In this document: in pieces, positions 7,901 through 14,891 of the stretch | Layout: every line of letters starts with the position of its first letter | Numbering within the stretch: the stretch's first letter is position 1 | Assembly: GCA_000961845.1 (NCBI GenBank) | Contig: LADZ01000059.1 | Span: forward strand, 1 to 54,734 | Direction: 5' to 3' | DNA length: 54,734 nt | Source: Flavobacteriales bacterium BRH_c54 | Lineage (GTDB): Bacteria > Bacteroidota > Bacteroidia > Flavobacteriales_E > Vicingaceae | Notes under the pieces: model-generated | Seen by the model: only the letters and a program-made list of their open reading frames with translations | Database searches by the model: none | What the model was told of the DNA's origin: nothing | Program-made: the position numbers and the translations under genes

Positions 7901-8046
7901 GGTGCGAGTTTAGCGAAGCGTAACTCGTTCTATAACAAATACAGTCCTTCTTTGTTATGAAACTTATCATTGCTTTGCACCAATCAAATGTATGCTTTTT
8001 TATTAAATACCACGAGTTACACTTCGTTGAACTCGCGGGAGCCGGG
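7901..8046. repeat. Full dispersed repeat with inverted GCGAGTT arms (copy B)
   Basis: The left arm GCGAGTTTAGCGAAGCGTAA (from 7904, continuing CTCGTT) is the near-exact reverse complement of the right arm CGAGTTACACTTCGTTGAAC within 8011-8036. The core carries TTATGAAACTTATCATT and a TATTAAATACCAC end, and the element finishes GCGGGAGCCGGG. A second copy lies at 9187-9310. The remaining spacer to the next gene holds ACAATGTTATGGCTAG at the stop codon, a cassette-junction-like sequence. Confidence 0.65.
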
Positions 8047-8063
8047 CTTATACAATGTTATGG

Positions 8064-9101
8064 CTAGTTTTTCTTTCTCAATATTTTAACAATTCGATTA
8101 TACATTATTTCTGACATATTCCAATTATAGCCATCAAAGTTTACTGTGTTTGTAAATTGTATGACGACAGCATCTATATCCTTATGATATTGGGCAATAG
8201 TTTGATATCCGGGTATCAAACCTGTGTGCTCATATTTATAAATGGAGGAATAGATTTCTTGTTCCTTTTTATCTCTAAAAACAGAACCATCATTTAACGC
8301 TCGTATGAATATGCTCAAATCTTCTGCTGTTGCTAGTATTGAACCTACATTATCCGTTTTTAAATCCATATCATAACCCACATAGTAACCGCTCATCACA
8401 TCATCTATGTTCACATCTTGAATTGAGCCAAAAGTATGCTTTAAATTCAATGGGGTTAAAATTTCTTCCTGAATGTATTGAAAAGTGCCATAACCAAGAA
8501 TTCGATTCATTATTCTGCTAAGTAACAAATAATTGGTATTGGAATATTCATATTCTTTATCTGGTTCAAAATCGGCTGGTAAATCAAGAATCAAAGCAAG
8601 TTGTTCATTACTATTTTCTTTTGGATGTACCCAATAATTATGGGTGCGAACATAATCAGGAATACCACTGCGATGTCGAACCATCATTTTTACAGTGATT
8701 TTATCGGCATATTCTATTCTGTCTTTCAATTCGGGTAAATAATCTACGAGTGTTTTGTCTAAAGATAATTTTCCATCGGAAACCAATTTTGCAACAGCTA
8801 CGGCATTATATAATTTACTTACACTGGCAATTTTAAATAATGCATTGGGGTTGGCTGGAATTTTATTTTCTCTGTTTTTGTAGCCTGAAGTATAAAATTC
8901 TGATTGATTCCCTGTTTTGTTTACACAAACAACAATACCATCAAATCCGTAATCCACAGCTTTATCAACTTGTGCCTGAACTGTGTTTGGAAGTGGCTTT
9001 ATCCAAGCTGTTACAATAGTCCACGGAACAAAATATAAGGAGACTATTGTTCCCAAGAACAATAAAATTCTAATTATTTGTTTCGATTTTTTTTTAGTCA
9101 T
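8064..9101 (-). CDS. Membrane-anchored serine hydrolase, class C beta-lactamase/PBP4*-like
   Basis: A 345-residue protein with an N-terminal membrane segment (residues about 10-32, uncleaved anchor or signal) and a beta-lactamase-fold hydrolase domain. The SxxK motif is Ser93-Val-Ser-Lys96 in IASVSKLYNAV, the YxN motif is YSN in EYEYSNTNYLL, and the KTG-like box is HTG in KYEHTGLIPGYQT. These proteins act outside the cytoplasmic membrane as esterases, peptidases or carboxypeptidases; antibiotic resistance should not be assumed. It is the third unit of the accessory block, with repeat-filled spacers on both sides. It is only distantly similar to the neighbouring hydrolase at 9361-10491, so a recent duplication is unlikely. 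Confidence 0.88.
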   Translation of the reverse strand: MTKKKSKQIIRILLFLGTIVSLYFVPWTIVTAWIKPLPNTVQAQVDKAVDYGFDGIVVCVNKTGNQSEFYTSGYKNRENKIPANPNALFKIASVSKLYNAVAVAKLVSDGKLSLDKTLVDYLPELKDRIEYADKITVKMMVRHRSGIPDYVRTHNYWVHPKENSNEQLALILDLPADFEPDKEYEYSNTNYLLLSRIMNRILGYGTFQYIQEEILTPLNLKHTFGSIQDVNIDDVMSGYYVGYDMDLKTDNVGSILATAEDLSIFIRALNDGSVFRDKKEQEIYSSIYKYEHTGLIPGYQTIAQYHKDIDAVVIQFTNTVNFDGYNWNMSEIMYNRIVKILRKKN

Positions 9102-9132
9102 TTTATTTTATGTACGATGCCATTTTCAAATT

Positions 9133-9173
9133 AGCCACAACTTGTATATATACCAAAGGTGTACATATCTAAC
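9133..9173. repeat. Palindromic spacer motif CTTGTATATATACC...GTACATATCTAAC
   Basis: AGCCACAACTTGTATATATA, followed by CCAAAGGTGTACATATCTAAC, lies 32 bases upstream of the serine hydrolase start. A close copy lies at 13223-13267 upstream of the PHP-ATPase gene. The common part is CTTGTA-(C/T)ATAT-(A/G)TATACCA-n-AG-(A/G)TGTACAT, which is itself nearly self-complementary. The outer 8 bases are TTAGCCAC here but GTGGCTAA at the other site. Confidence 0.5.
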
Positions 9174-9186
9174 TCTTCTTTCCGCT

Positions 9187-9310
9187 GGTGCGAGTTTAGC
9201 AAAGCACAACTCGTTCCAGTTATGAAACTTATAATTTCTATTCACCAACCAAATTTATACTTTTTTATTAAATGCCACGAGTTACACTTCGTTAAACTCG
9301 CGGGAGCGGG
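9187..9310. repeat. Full dispersed repeat with inverted GCGAGTT arms (copy C)
   Basis: This is the same element as at 7901-8046. The left arm is GCGAGTTTAGCAAAGCACAA from 9190, the core contains TTATGAAACTTATAATTTC and a TTTTTTATTAAATGCCAC end, the right arm is CGAGTTACACTTCGTTAAAC (within 9276-9301), and the end is GCGGGAGCGGGG. The distal spacer 9311-9360 holds GGGTTAACGTTCTGGGGC close to the stop codon of the next gene. Together with 9133-9173 it accounts for the 259-base gap 9102-9360. Confidence 0.65.
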
Positions 9311-9360
9311 GGGAGTTTATTTAATTATAGTTGGGTTAACGTTCTGGGGCTTTGTGCGTT

Positions 9361-10491
9361 TTAATGCATTTTTACATTTTGTTGTAACCAGTTTCTATTT
9401 AATATTTCTGTAATTCCATCACTCAGTTCATTGTAAACAATGTCAATAGCAGATTCATCGTTACATAAGATGACAAATCCAAAATGCTTTTCTGGAAACA
9501 TAACCAGATTGGACACTGAATAGTTATCGTAATGTCCCGAATGAAAAATGGAAGTTCCATAGAACTCAGAATGGTATTGCCACCACCCAAGACCAAGAGT
9601 AGTTTTAGATTTATCAAAAGTGACTGTTGTCGTCCAAAGAGAATCCAATGATTCTTTAGTTAATAATAATTTTTCGCTCGAGTTTGATCCATTATATATT
9701 TCTAGATTATGTATAATCCATTTGGACAAATCCGTACTGGTTGAAATCAAATTTCCGCTTGGACTCGTATTGCCTATGCAGCAATCATTAATCTTTCCTT
9801 TGTTATTATAGTAGATAGGCATTGAATCTACAGAGAAGTTGAAATAGTCAAAACTGCTTCTATTCATTTGACATTTGTCTAATATTTTTGTCCTGATGTA
9901 TTCCGAAAATGGTTGTCCACTAATCTGCTCAATTAAATAACCCAAGATTACATATCCTGTATTGCTGTAGCTAAAGCGTTCACCTGGTGAAAACAACAAC
10001 GACTTACTTTTAAGACTAAGGACAAAATTCTCAATGTCTTTTCCTTTGTTCTTTTTTTTATCCCATGAGTAGTTACTTCCTTCTGAAAGACCAGATGTAT
10101 GATTTAATAATTGTCTGATGGTTATTACTTTGTAATTGTCTCCCCTCATCCTGAACTGAGGAATATACTTAATGATTGAATCCGAAATATTTAGTAATCC
10201 TTTTTCTTGAAGTTGAAGAATTGCAGTGGCAACAAATGTCTTTGATATTGACGCTGATAATATTGGTGTTGTGGAATCAATTCCTCCCTGATTACTATCC
10301 TTTTTAAGGTGTCCGTATCCTTTTGAAAAAACAGTTTGATTATCAAAAACTATCCCTATTGATAGGCCTTTAATATCGTTTGATTTGGCAATGTGTTTAA
10401 CCAAGGAATCAACTTCATGCTCAATGTTTTGTTGCGCATTTACCTTCCCAACAACACATAATAATATTAGATATAAGATTCTGCTCTTCAT
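9361..10491 (-). CDS. Secreted serine hydrolase, class C beta-lactamase-like
   Basis: A 376-residue exported protein with a Sec signal peptide (cleavage after VNAQ, residue 20). The beta-lactamase-family motifs are Ser81-Ile-Ser-Lys84 (SASISKTFVATAI), YSN in RFSYSNTGYVILGYLIEQ, and a HSG(H) box in IFHSGHYDNYSVSNLVMFP replacing KTG. It is probably a periplasmic esterase or D-aminopeptidase-type enzyme; substrate unknown. It is the fourth unit of the accessory block, and its ATG follows ATTAATTAAAG next to a strong palindrome (10504-10637). No partner gene is close by. Confidence 0.88.
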   Translation of the reverse strand: MKSRILYLILLCVVGKVNAQQNIEHEVDSLVKHIAKSNDIKGLSIGIVFDNQTVFSKGYGHLKKDSNQGGIDSTTPILSASISKTFVATAILQLQEKGLLNISDSIIKYIPQFRMRGDNYKVITIRQLLNHTSGLSEGSNYSWDKKKNKGKDIENFVLSLKSKSLLFSPGERFSYSNTGYVILGYLIEQISGQPFSEYIRTKILDKCQMNRSSFDYFNFSVDSMPIYYNNKGKINDCCIGNTSPSGNLISTSTDLSKWIIHNLEIYNGSNSSEKLLLTKESLDSLWTTTVTFDKSKTTLGLGWWQYHSEFYGTSIFHSGHYDNYSVSNLVMFPEKHFGFVILCNDESAIDIVYNELSDGITEILNRNWLQQNVKMH

Positions 10492-10503
10492 CTTTAATTA
10501 ATT

Positions 10504-10637
10504 GGCTACAACGGTTCGTATATGAAAAGTAGGCGATTACGGAGCACTAAACTTTCAGTTAAGCAGAAAGTTTGATACGAGTCAAAAGCCTTGATTTTAC
10601 TAATATTTTGCCTATTTTTTATATACATTGTTAGCCA
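10504..10637. repeat. Cassette-junction-like imperfect palindrome
   Basis: The left arm GGCTACAACGGTTCGTATAT, continuing GAAAAGTAGGCG, pairs with the right arm TTGCCTATTTTTTATATACA, continuing TTGTTAGCC. The ends (GGCTACAAC and TTGTTAGCC) and the GTAGGCG/TGCCTA inner boxes give a two-box-per-arm structure like an integron attC site. An inner hairpin, ACTTTC...GAAAGT, lies at 10550-10571. The element fills the whole spacer between the stop of the PHP-ATPase gene and the start of the serine hydrolase. Confidence 0.55.
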
Positions 10638-10643
10638 CTAGCT

Positions 10644-13193
10644 TTATTTTATTCGATATTGATATTTATTCTCTCGTTTTTTGAAAGCTTCAAATCCTCC
10701 TTCAAGTCCGATTAATGTTTCTCTTGTGTCTTCGTTTTCAATGGTCGTACTTTTTATTACCGTTGATTGACTTGCTTCATCAATACTTAAAATATGGATT
10801 AATTCCGCATCACCATTAACTACAAAATTTGCATTGTGTGTTGCAAAAACAATTTGCCTACTTCTCTTTCTATCTTTAATCACTTCCACAAGATAATTTG
10901 ATATTAAAAGACTGTCGAGGTGAGCTTCTGGCTCATCAATGATAATTGGGTTATTTCCTAGTAATAGTAGAATGACTAAAACGGCAGTACATCTTTGACC
11001 AAAAGATGATTTTTCGATAGGTCTTCCATCATACTGTACTTTTACCATTTTGAATTCAACATAATTTAGGTAAGTCATTTTTGTCAATAACTTATACGCC
11101 TTGAAATTTGAGTCTAAACTGAATAACTCAATTAAAAATCCTTTTGCGTTAGAAGCACTTTGATAGCTTTTTAATGCTTCAATAAGAATTTCTTTAGTAG
11201 TTATGTCTTTTGGTAAAACACAAAACAAAATATCTTTTAAGACATTGTCGCTTTTATAGTTACTTCTCGCAATTTGCCCTTCAAACAAGCTTTTAAAATT
11301 GTTAAATATCTTTTCTTTTGCAGCATATTCATCAAAGTCAAAGTTTAATGAAATTGGTTTTACTGATGTGTTTTTTAAATTTTCAAGGATTTCACTAATT
11401 GATTTGATTTGAGTTTCAATTTCTGTTTGATAGTCCGAACTTGCATTTATAGAAATGTTTTCATCAAACCCATCAATTTTCAATTGTAAAACATTTATGT
11501 CAGCTTCTCTTTTTTGAATCTCATCTTCTAAAGAGTTAATCAAGATGTTTGCATTAGATATATCTTTTAGATTTTCTTCTGTAAGCCCCTTGTCTGATAG
11601 ATATTTTTTTAATTCCGCTTTTTTTATGATTAGCTGTGCTTCTAATTCGGATAATTTTGAAATTGACGCTGAAAAATTAACAAGTGCAGTAGAGTCTGTA
11701 ATTTCTTTTAATGCCTTAACAATCCTTTCTATTTCTAATGCATATTCGTTTTTTGGCTCGACTTGACTATTTTTTGTTTGCAGTTCTGATAAGTCAGCAA
11801 CTAATTGATTATAATTTTCAATTGATGATTTTAGTTGGTTGATTTCTACTGTTAAATCTTTTAATTCGGCATTGATTCGTTTGTATTCTTCACTCGAAAA
11901 TGATTCAACAAGTTTTTTATTTGTCGCTAGTTCTTTTTTCTTTTGTTCTAATTCTGATTTTAAGGTTTCAATTCGCCTGACATTTATTATATGCTTCTTG
12001 TAATTTGTTAAACTTTGATTTAATACTTCTTCTTTGCTAGAGATAAGTCCTAATTCATCTCTTTTAAGAATGCGTCCATAAACTGCACTTGTTAATTTAT
12101 GGTAGTCTTGTGCGAAATCTTCAATTTCATTTTGGCTTAAGAATTCAATATATTTTTCGTCAGCATCATTATCTATATCAACACTATCCTCAATGGATAG
12201 TATATTTCCATTAACATCACGGATTTTTTTGGTTGCGAAGAATTGATTTTCACCTGATTTTAATTTTTCGTGAATCAAATTCAATATTGTGCTTTTCCCC
12301 GCACCACGTCCGCCAATAATACACGTGAAATTTGGACTTAAATTAATTTCATTCTTTCCCGATAAGCAAAAGCTTTCATTCTCAAACATTGAGTCAGTTG
12401 GAAAATCTAAAACAATTTTATTTATTCTAATGGGTGGTGGAATAGGAGCGTTAGATCCTATATGTATTCTGTATTCTGGTTCAAATAATATTTGTTTTAA
12501 GCCTTCAAAAGTTGGCTCTGATTTTATCCAAAGATTTTGTTTAACTTGATAATCTGTTATGTTATGATTGTCAGAACAAATAATCATTGGAATTTGAGCT
12601 TTGATTGCAGGAAAGACAATGTTCCTATAATCTTCTTGGTCTTTTTCTTGACCTAATTCTAAAATGTCAATATGGTTTAAAACTAAATCTGTTTTTAAAG
12701 TCATTTTGTAAGACAGAGTATTAGTAATGTTCTCTATAGTATTTGCTTTGCCTCCTGCGTGAACTGTTACTAAACCTCCTAATGAATGTATTAAATAACA
12801 AGTTTCTTTTAGGTCACAATGAATATATTGGTCACCACCTTTGTCTTGAATATCTTTTTTTGTAATTCCACAAGAAGATTGTAGTTTAATCCAAATATCT
12901 TCGATATCACTTTTTTCTGAAAAGATGCCTATAAAATGAATTGAATCACTACCACCAAGTTCTGCTCTAAATTCAATTCCTGGTAATACTGTTACTTTCC
13001 CTTTGCCTAGTTCTTGAAGGTTTACAATCCTTTCAACATCCATAACGTGATGGTCTGTTATGGCAATAACTTCAACATTATTAGCTACAAGGGTGTCGAT
13101 AATTTCTTGGTCAGATACACCTTTATTTTGGTAATCATAAGATGTTTGTGTGTGGAAATGTAAATCCCACTTTCTCCATACATTTCCTGTCAT
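10644..13193 (-). CDS. PHP phosphoesterase domain fused to SMC-like AAA/ABC ATPase (TrlF-like)
   Basis: An 849-residue two-domain protein. Residues 1-250 are a PHP-type metal-dependent phosphoesterase: HFH at 12-14, TDHH at 47-50, Glu74 in PGIEFRAE, His145 in VTVHAGG, and SDNH at 207-210. Residues 255-849 form an SMC/RecN-type ATPase: Walker A GGRGAGKST (294-302), a long coiled coil of roughly residues 385-600, signature SSFGQRC (729-735), Walker B IIIDEPEAHLD ending near 760, and switch His786 in FATHN. Such proteins are often annotated as TrlF-family AAA-like ATPases. The role is unproven; nucleic-acid processing or defence is plausible. It is the largest member of the accessory block and stands alone between palindromic spacers. 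Confidence 0.85.
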   Translation of the reverse strand: MTGNVWRKWDLHFHTQTSYDYQNKGVSDQEIIDTLVANNVEVIAITDHHVMDVERIVNLQELGKGKVTVLPGIEFRAELGGSDSIHFIGIFSEKSDIEDIWIKLQSSCGITKKDIQDKGGDQYIHCDLKETCYLIHSLGGLVTVHAGGKANTIENITNTLSYKMTLKTDLVLNHIDILELGQEKDQEDYRNIVFPAIKAQIPMIICSDNHNITDYQVKQNLWIKSEPTFEGLKQILFEPEYRIHIGSNAPIPPPIRINKIVLDFPTDSMFENESFCLSGKNEINLSPNFTCIIGGRGAGKSTILNLIHEKLKSGENQFFATKKIRDVNGNILSIEDSVDIDNDADEKYIEFLSQNEIEDFAQDYHKLTSAVYGRILKRDELGLISSKEEVLNQSLTNYKKHIINVRRIETLKSELEQKKKELATNKKLVESFSSEEYKRINAELKDLTVEINQLKSSIENYNQLVADLSELQTKNSQVEPKNEYALEIERIVKALKEITDSTALVNFSASISKLSELEAQLIIKKAELKKYLSDKGLTEENLKDISNANILINSLEDEIQKREADINVLQLKIDGFDENISINASSDYQTEIETQIKSISEILENLKNTSVKPISLNFDFDEYAAKEKIFNNFKSLFEGQIARSNYKSDNVLKDILFCVLPKDITTKEILIEALKSYQSASNAKGFLIELFSLDSNFKAYKLLTKMTYLNYVEFKMVKVQYDGRPIEKSSFGQRCTAVLVILLLLGNNPIIIDEPEAHLDSLLISNYLVEVIKDRKRSRQIVFATHNANFVVNGDAELIHILSIDEASQSTVIKSTTIENEDTRETLIGLEGGFEAFKKRENKYQYRIK

Positions 13194-13222
13194 AGTTTCA
13201 TTGTTCGATTTTTTTTCAGCTT

Positions 13223-13267
13223 GTGGCTAACTTGTACATATGTATACCATAGATGTACATCTCTAAC
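13223..13267. repeat. Second copy of the CTTGTAcATATgTATACC spacer motif
   Basis: GTGGCTAACTTGTACATATG, continuing TATACCATAGATGTACATCTCTAAC, lies about 30 bases upstream of the PHP-ATPase start and matches 9133-9173. The rest of the gap to the cysH-like gene (13268-13341) shows only A/T-rich sequence and no further gene. This is the outer edge of the accessory block. Confidence 0.5.
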
Positions 13268-13341
13268 ATATACTGTTGGGTACATGCACCTTTTGGTGTA
13301 TTTATACTTTTTTTTTGTAAATGTATAAAATAAATTAGAAT

Positions 13342-14031
13342 TTACAAATGCAGACCGCATTCGGTTTTGGGGTTGTTGTTCCACCTGCCATTTCTGTCTT
13401 CACCGGGTACGGTACAGTGTTCACATCCTATAGAAAAATACCCTTTAGAAATTAAGGGATGAAAAGGCAAATGGTGCTCTCTAATGTAATTATCTCTATC
13501 CTCACGAGAAACATCTAACAAGGGATAAAACTTAAGAATGCCACCACGCTCTTCAAAAATATCTAAGCTTGCTCTGTGGTCGCTCTGCCAAGCCATTAAT
13601 CCGGAAACCCAAACGGTATGGTTTTCTTTTAAAGCTTCTAAGGGTTCTACTTTGTTAATGGAGCAACATAAATCGGGGTCTTTTTTCCAAGTTTGGTCTT
13701 TGGTGGTAAAATCATGTTTCCACTTTTCGGCACCAACGCTGGTTACTTTTAAGTTATACAATTGGGTAAGGTAATCTTTATAAATAATGGTATCTTTAAA
13801 ATGGTAACCGGTATCTATAAACAATACTTCCTGAGATGGATGGATGTCTGAAAACAGCTTGAGTAGTAGAGCAGAAGTACCCGCAAAAGAGGAGGTGAGC
13901 ATTATTTCTACTTCCTCAAAATCTTTATACAACTCGTTAACCCGTTGTTCGGGAGTTAATGTTTTGTATTTTTGGTTTAATTCGGCTATGCTTGTTGGGC
14001 TAAAAGTTCGTTTACTGTTTTCTACACTCAT
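13342..14031 (-). CDS. cysH: Assimilatory APS/PAPS reductase with 4Fe-4S cluster (CysH-like)
   Basis: A 229-residue cytoplasmic enzyme that reduces adenylyl sulfate (or its 3'-phosphate form) to sulfite. The 4Fe-4S ligands are Cys122-Cys123 (DLCCSINKVEPL) and Cys203/Cys206 (IGCEHCTVPGEDRNGRW); this CC...CxxC set is typical of APS-type reductases. The catalytic cysteine is Cys225 in the C-terminal ECGLH. The nucleotide-binding loop is TSSFAGTSALLLKL, in place of SSFGAES-type sequences. It lies downstream of a TauE-type exporter in the same direction. The cysD/N/I genes are not in the window, so sulfate assimilation is only partly represented here. Confidence 0.93.
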   Translation of the reverse strand: MSVENSKRTFSPTSIAELNQKYKTLTPEQRVNELYKDFEEVEIMLTSSFAGTSALLLKLFSDIHPSQEVLFIDTGYHFKDTIIYKDYLTQLYNLKVTSVGAEKWKHDFTTKDQTWKKDPDLCCSINKVEPLEALKENHTVWVSGLMAWQSDHRASLDIFEERGGILKFYPLLDVSREDRDNYIREHHLPFHPLISKGYFSIGCEHCTVPGEDRNGRWNNNPKTECGLHL

Positions 14032-14133
14032 ATAGTCGCTATTAAAATAATAGGTGCAAAACTATAAAAACTAAATAGCAATTAAACTGATGATAGTCAT
14101 AAATTAGGGGATAAGTTTATGAGGTTGTAAGAA

Positions 14134-14868
14134 CTACCAATTAAAAATATACTTGCTTACTTGAAAAAGACAAGTAAGGATAATTACCGCTAGTACAAAC
14201 ATCCTGAAAAAGTGTTGGGGCGTTTTTTCGAGGATTAATTTCCCTACATAACTTCCTAAAAAGCTAATGCCTATTAATATAGGAATGGTAACCAAAAATT
14301 CTTTAACGATGTAGCCATTAAAGAAATAAACAATGGTTCGGCTGGTATCAACACCTAAATCTATTAGAGCAGAAGTAGCAATAAAAATATCTTTTTCTAA
14401 GCTAAAAGCAGTTAAGGTTAGTCCTCTAATGGCACCGCCTGTTCCAATTAATCCTGCCAAAAAGCCCGAGGCCATGCCTCCTAAATAAAGGTTTTTGTTG
14501 CTTTTTTCAATTTTTTTATTGGCATAAATAATTAAGTAAATGGCCAATGCAATAAGCAGTAAACTCATCAGTAACTCTAATTCTTGTTGAGGAACGAACT
14601 TGCTCAGAAAAGCACCAATGATTACAAAGATTACGGCAGGAATGCCCAATTTAATGGCTACATTTTTATCCAAGCCCTTTCTAAATAAAAATATTTTAGA
14701 GAGGTTGCTAAACACATGAAAAAGAGCGGTTATTCCTAATACGACCTTAAAATCGAAAAAAATAGAAGCAATGGGCACAAATAGGATAGAAGAACCAAAA
14801 CCACTAACCGTTCCGATAACTTCGGCAATAAAAGCAAGGATGTAAAACAGGTAATACTTTTCTATCAT
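14134..14868 (-). CDS. TauE/SafE-family sulfite/anion exporter
   Basis: A 244-residue inner-membrane protein with about eight hydrophobic helices. TauE/SafE hallmarks are the two inverted halves with ILAFIAEVIGTVSGFGSSIL at the N-terminus and SGFLAGLIGTGGAIRGL (about residues 134-150) in the middle. Members export sulfite or sulfonates, or import anions. The gene lies 102 bases upstream of cysH on the same strand, consistent with exporting excess sulfite from sulfate reduction (inference). The ATG overlaps no neighbour; the T9SS plug gene stops 23 bases upstream. Confidence 0.88.
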   Translation of the reverse strand: MIEKYYLFYILAFIAEVIGTVSGFGSSILFVPIASIFFDFKVVLGITALFHVFSNLSKIFLFRKGLDKNVAIKLGIPAVIFVIIGAFLSKFVPQQELELLMSLLLIALAIYLIIYANKKIEKSNKNLYLGGMASGFLAGLIGTGGAIRGLTLTAFSLEKDIFIATSALIDLGVDTSRTIVYFFNGYIVKEFLVTIPILIGISFLGSYVGKLILEKTPQHFFRMFVLAVIILTCLFQVSKYIFNW

Positions 14869-14891
14869 TTATGAGCTGATAAATAATTGAT

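Noticed and set aside
8064-10491. The two beta-lactamase-fold genes as antibiotic resistance genes
   Set aside because: The SxxK, YxN and H-T/S-G motifs define the broad serine hydrolase family, most of which are esterases or peptidases; nothing indicates beta-lactam hydrolysis.
8064-10491. The two serine hydrolases as a tandem duplication
   Set aside because: They share only the catalytic motifs; the N-termini, lengths and flanking sequences differ, so independent acquisition is more likely.
10644-13193. PHP-ATPase as DNA polymerase III alpha (PolC/DnaE) or a true SMC protein
   Set aside because: Only the PHP domain is shared with polymerase III and no polymerase motifs exist; the hinge region and length of SMC proteins are also missing.
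6518-13267. Prophage or classical genomic island with integrase
   Set aside because: No integrase, phage structural gene, transposase or tRNA-associated attachment site was found in or beside the block.
13190-13384. Small open frame upstream of the PHP-ATPase gene
   Set aside because: It overlaps the palindromic spacer and the cysH 3' end, has biased, low-complexity composition and no family resemblance.
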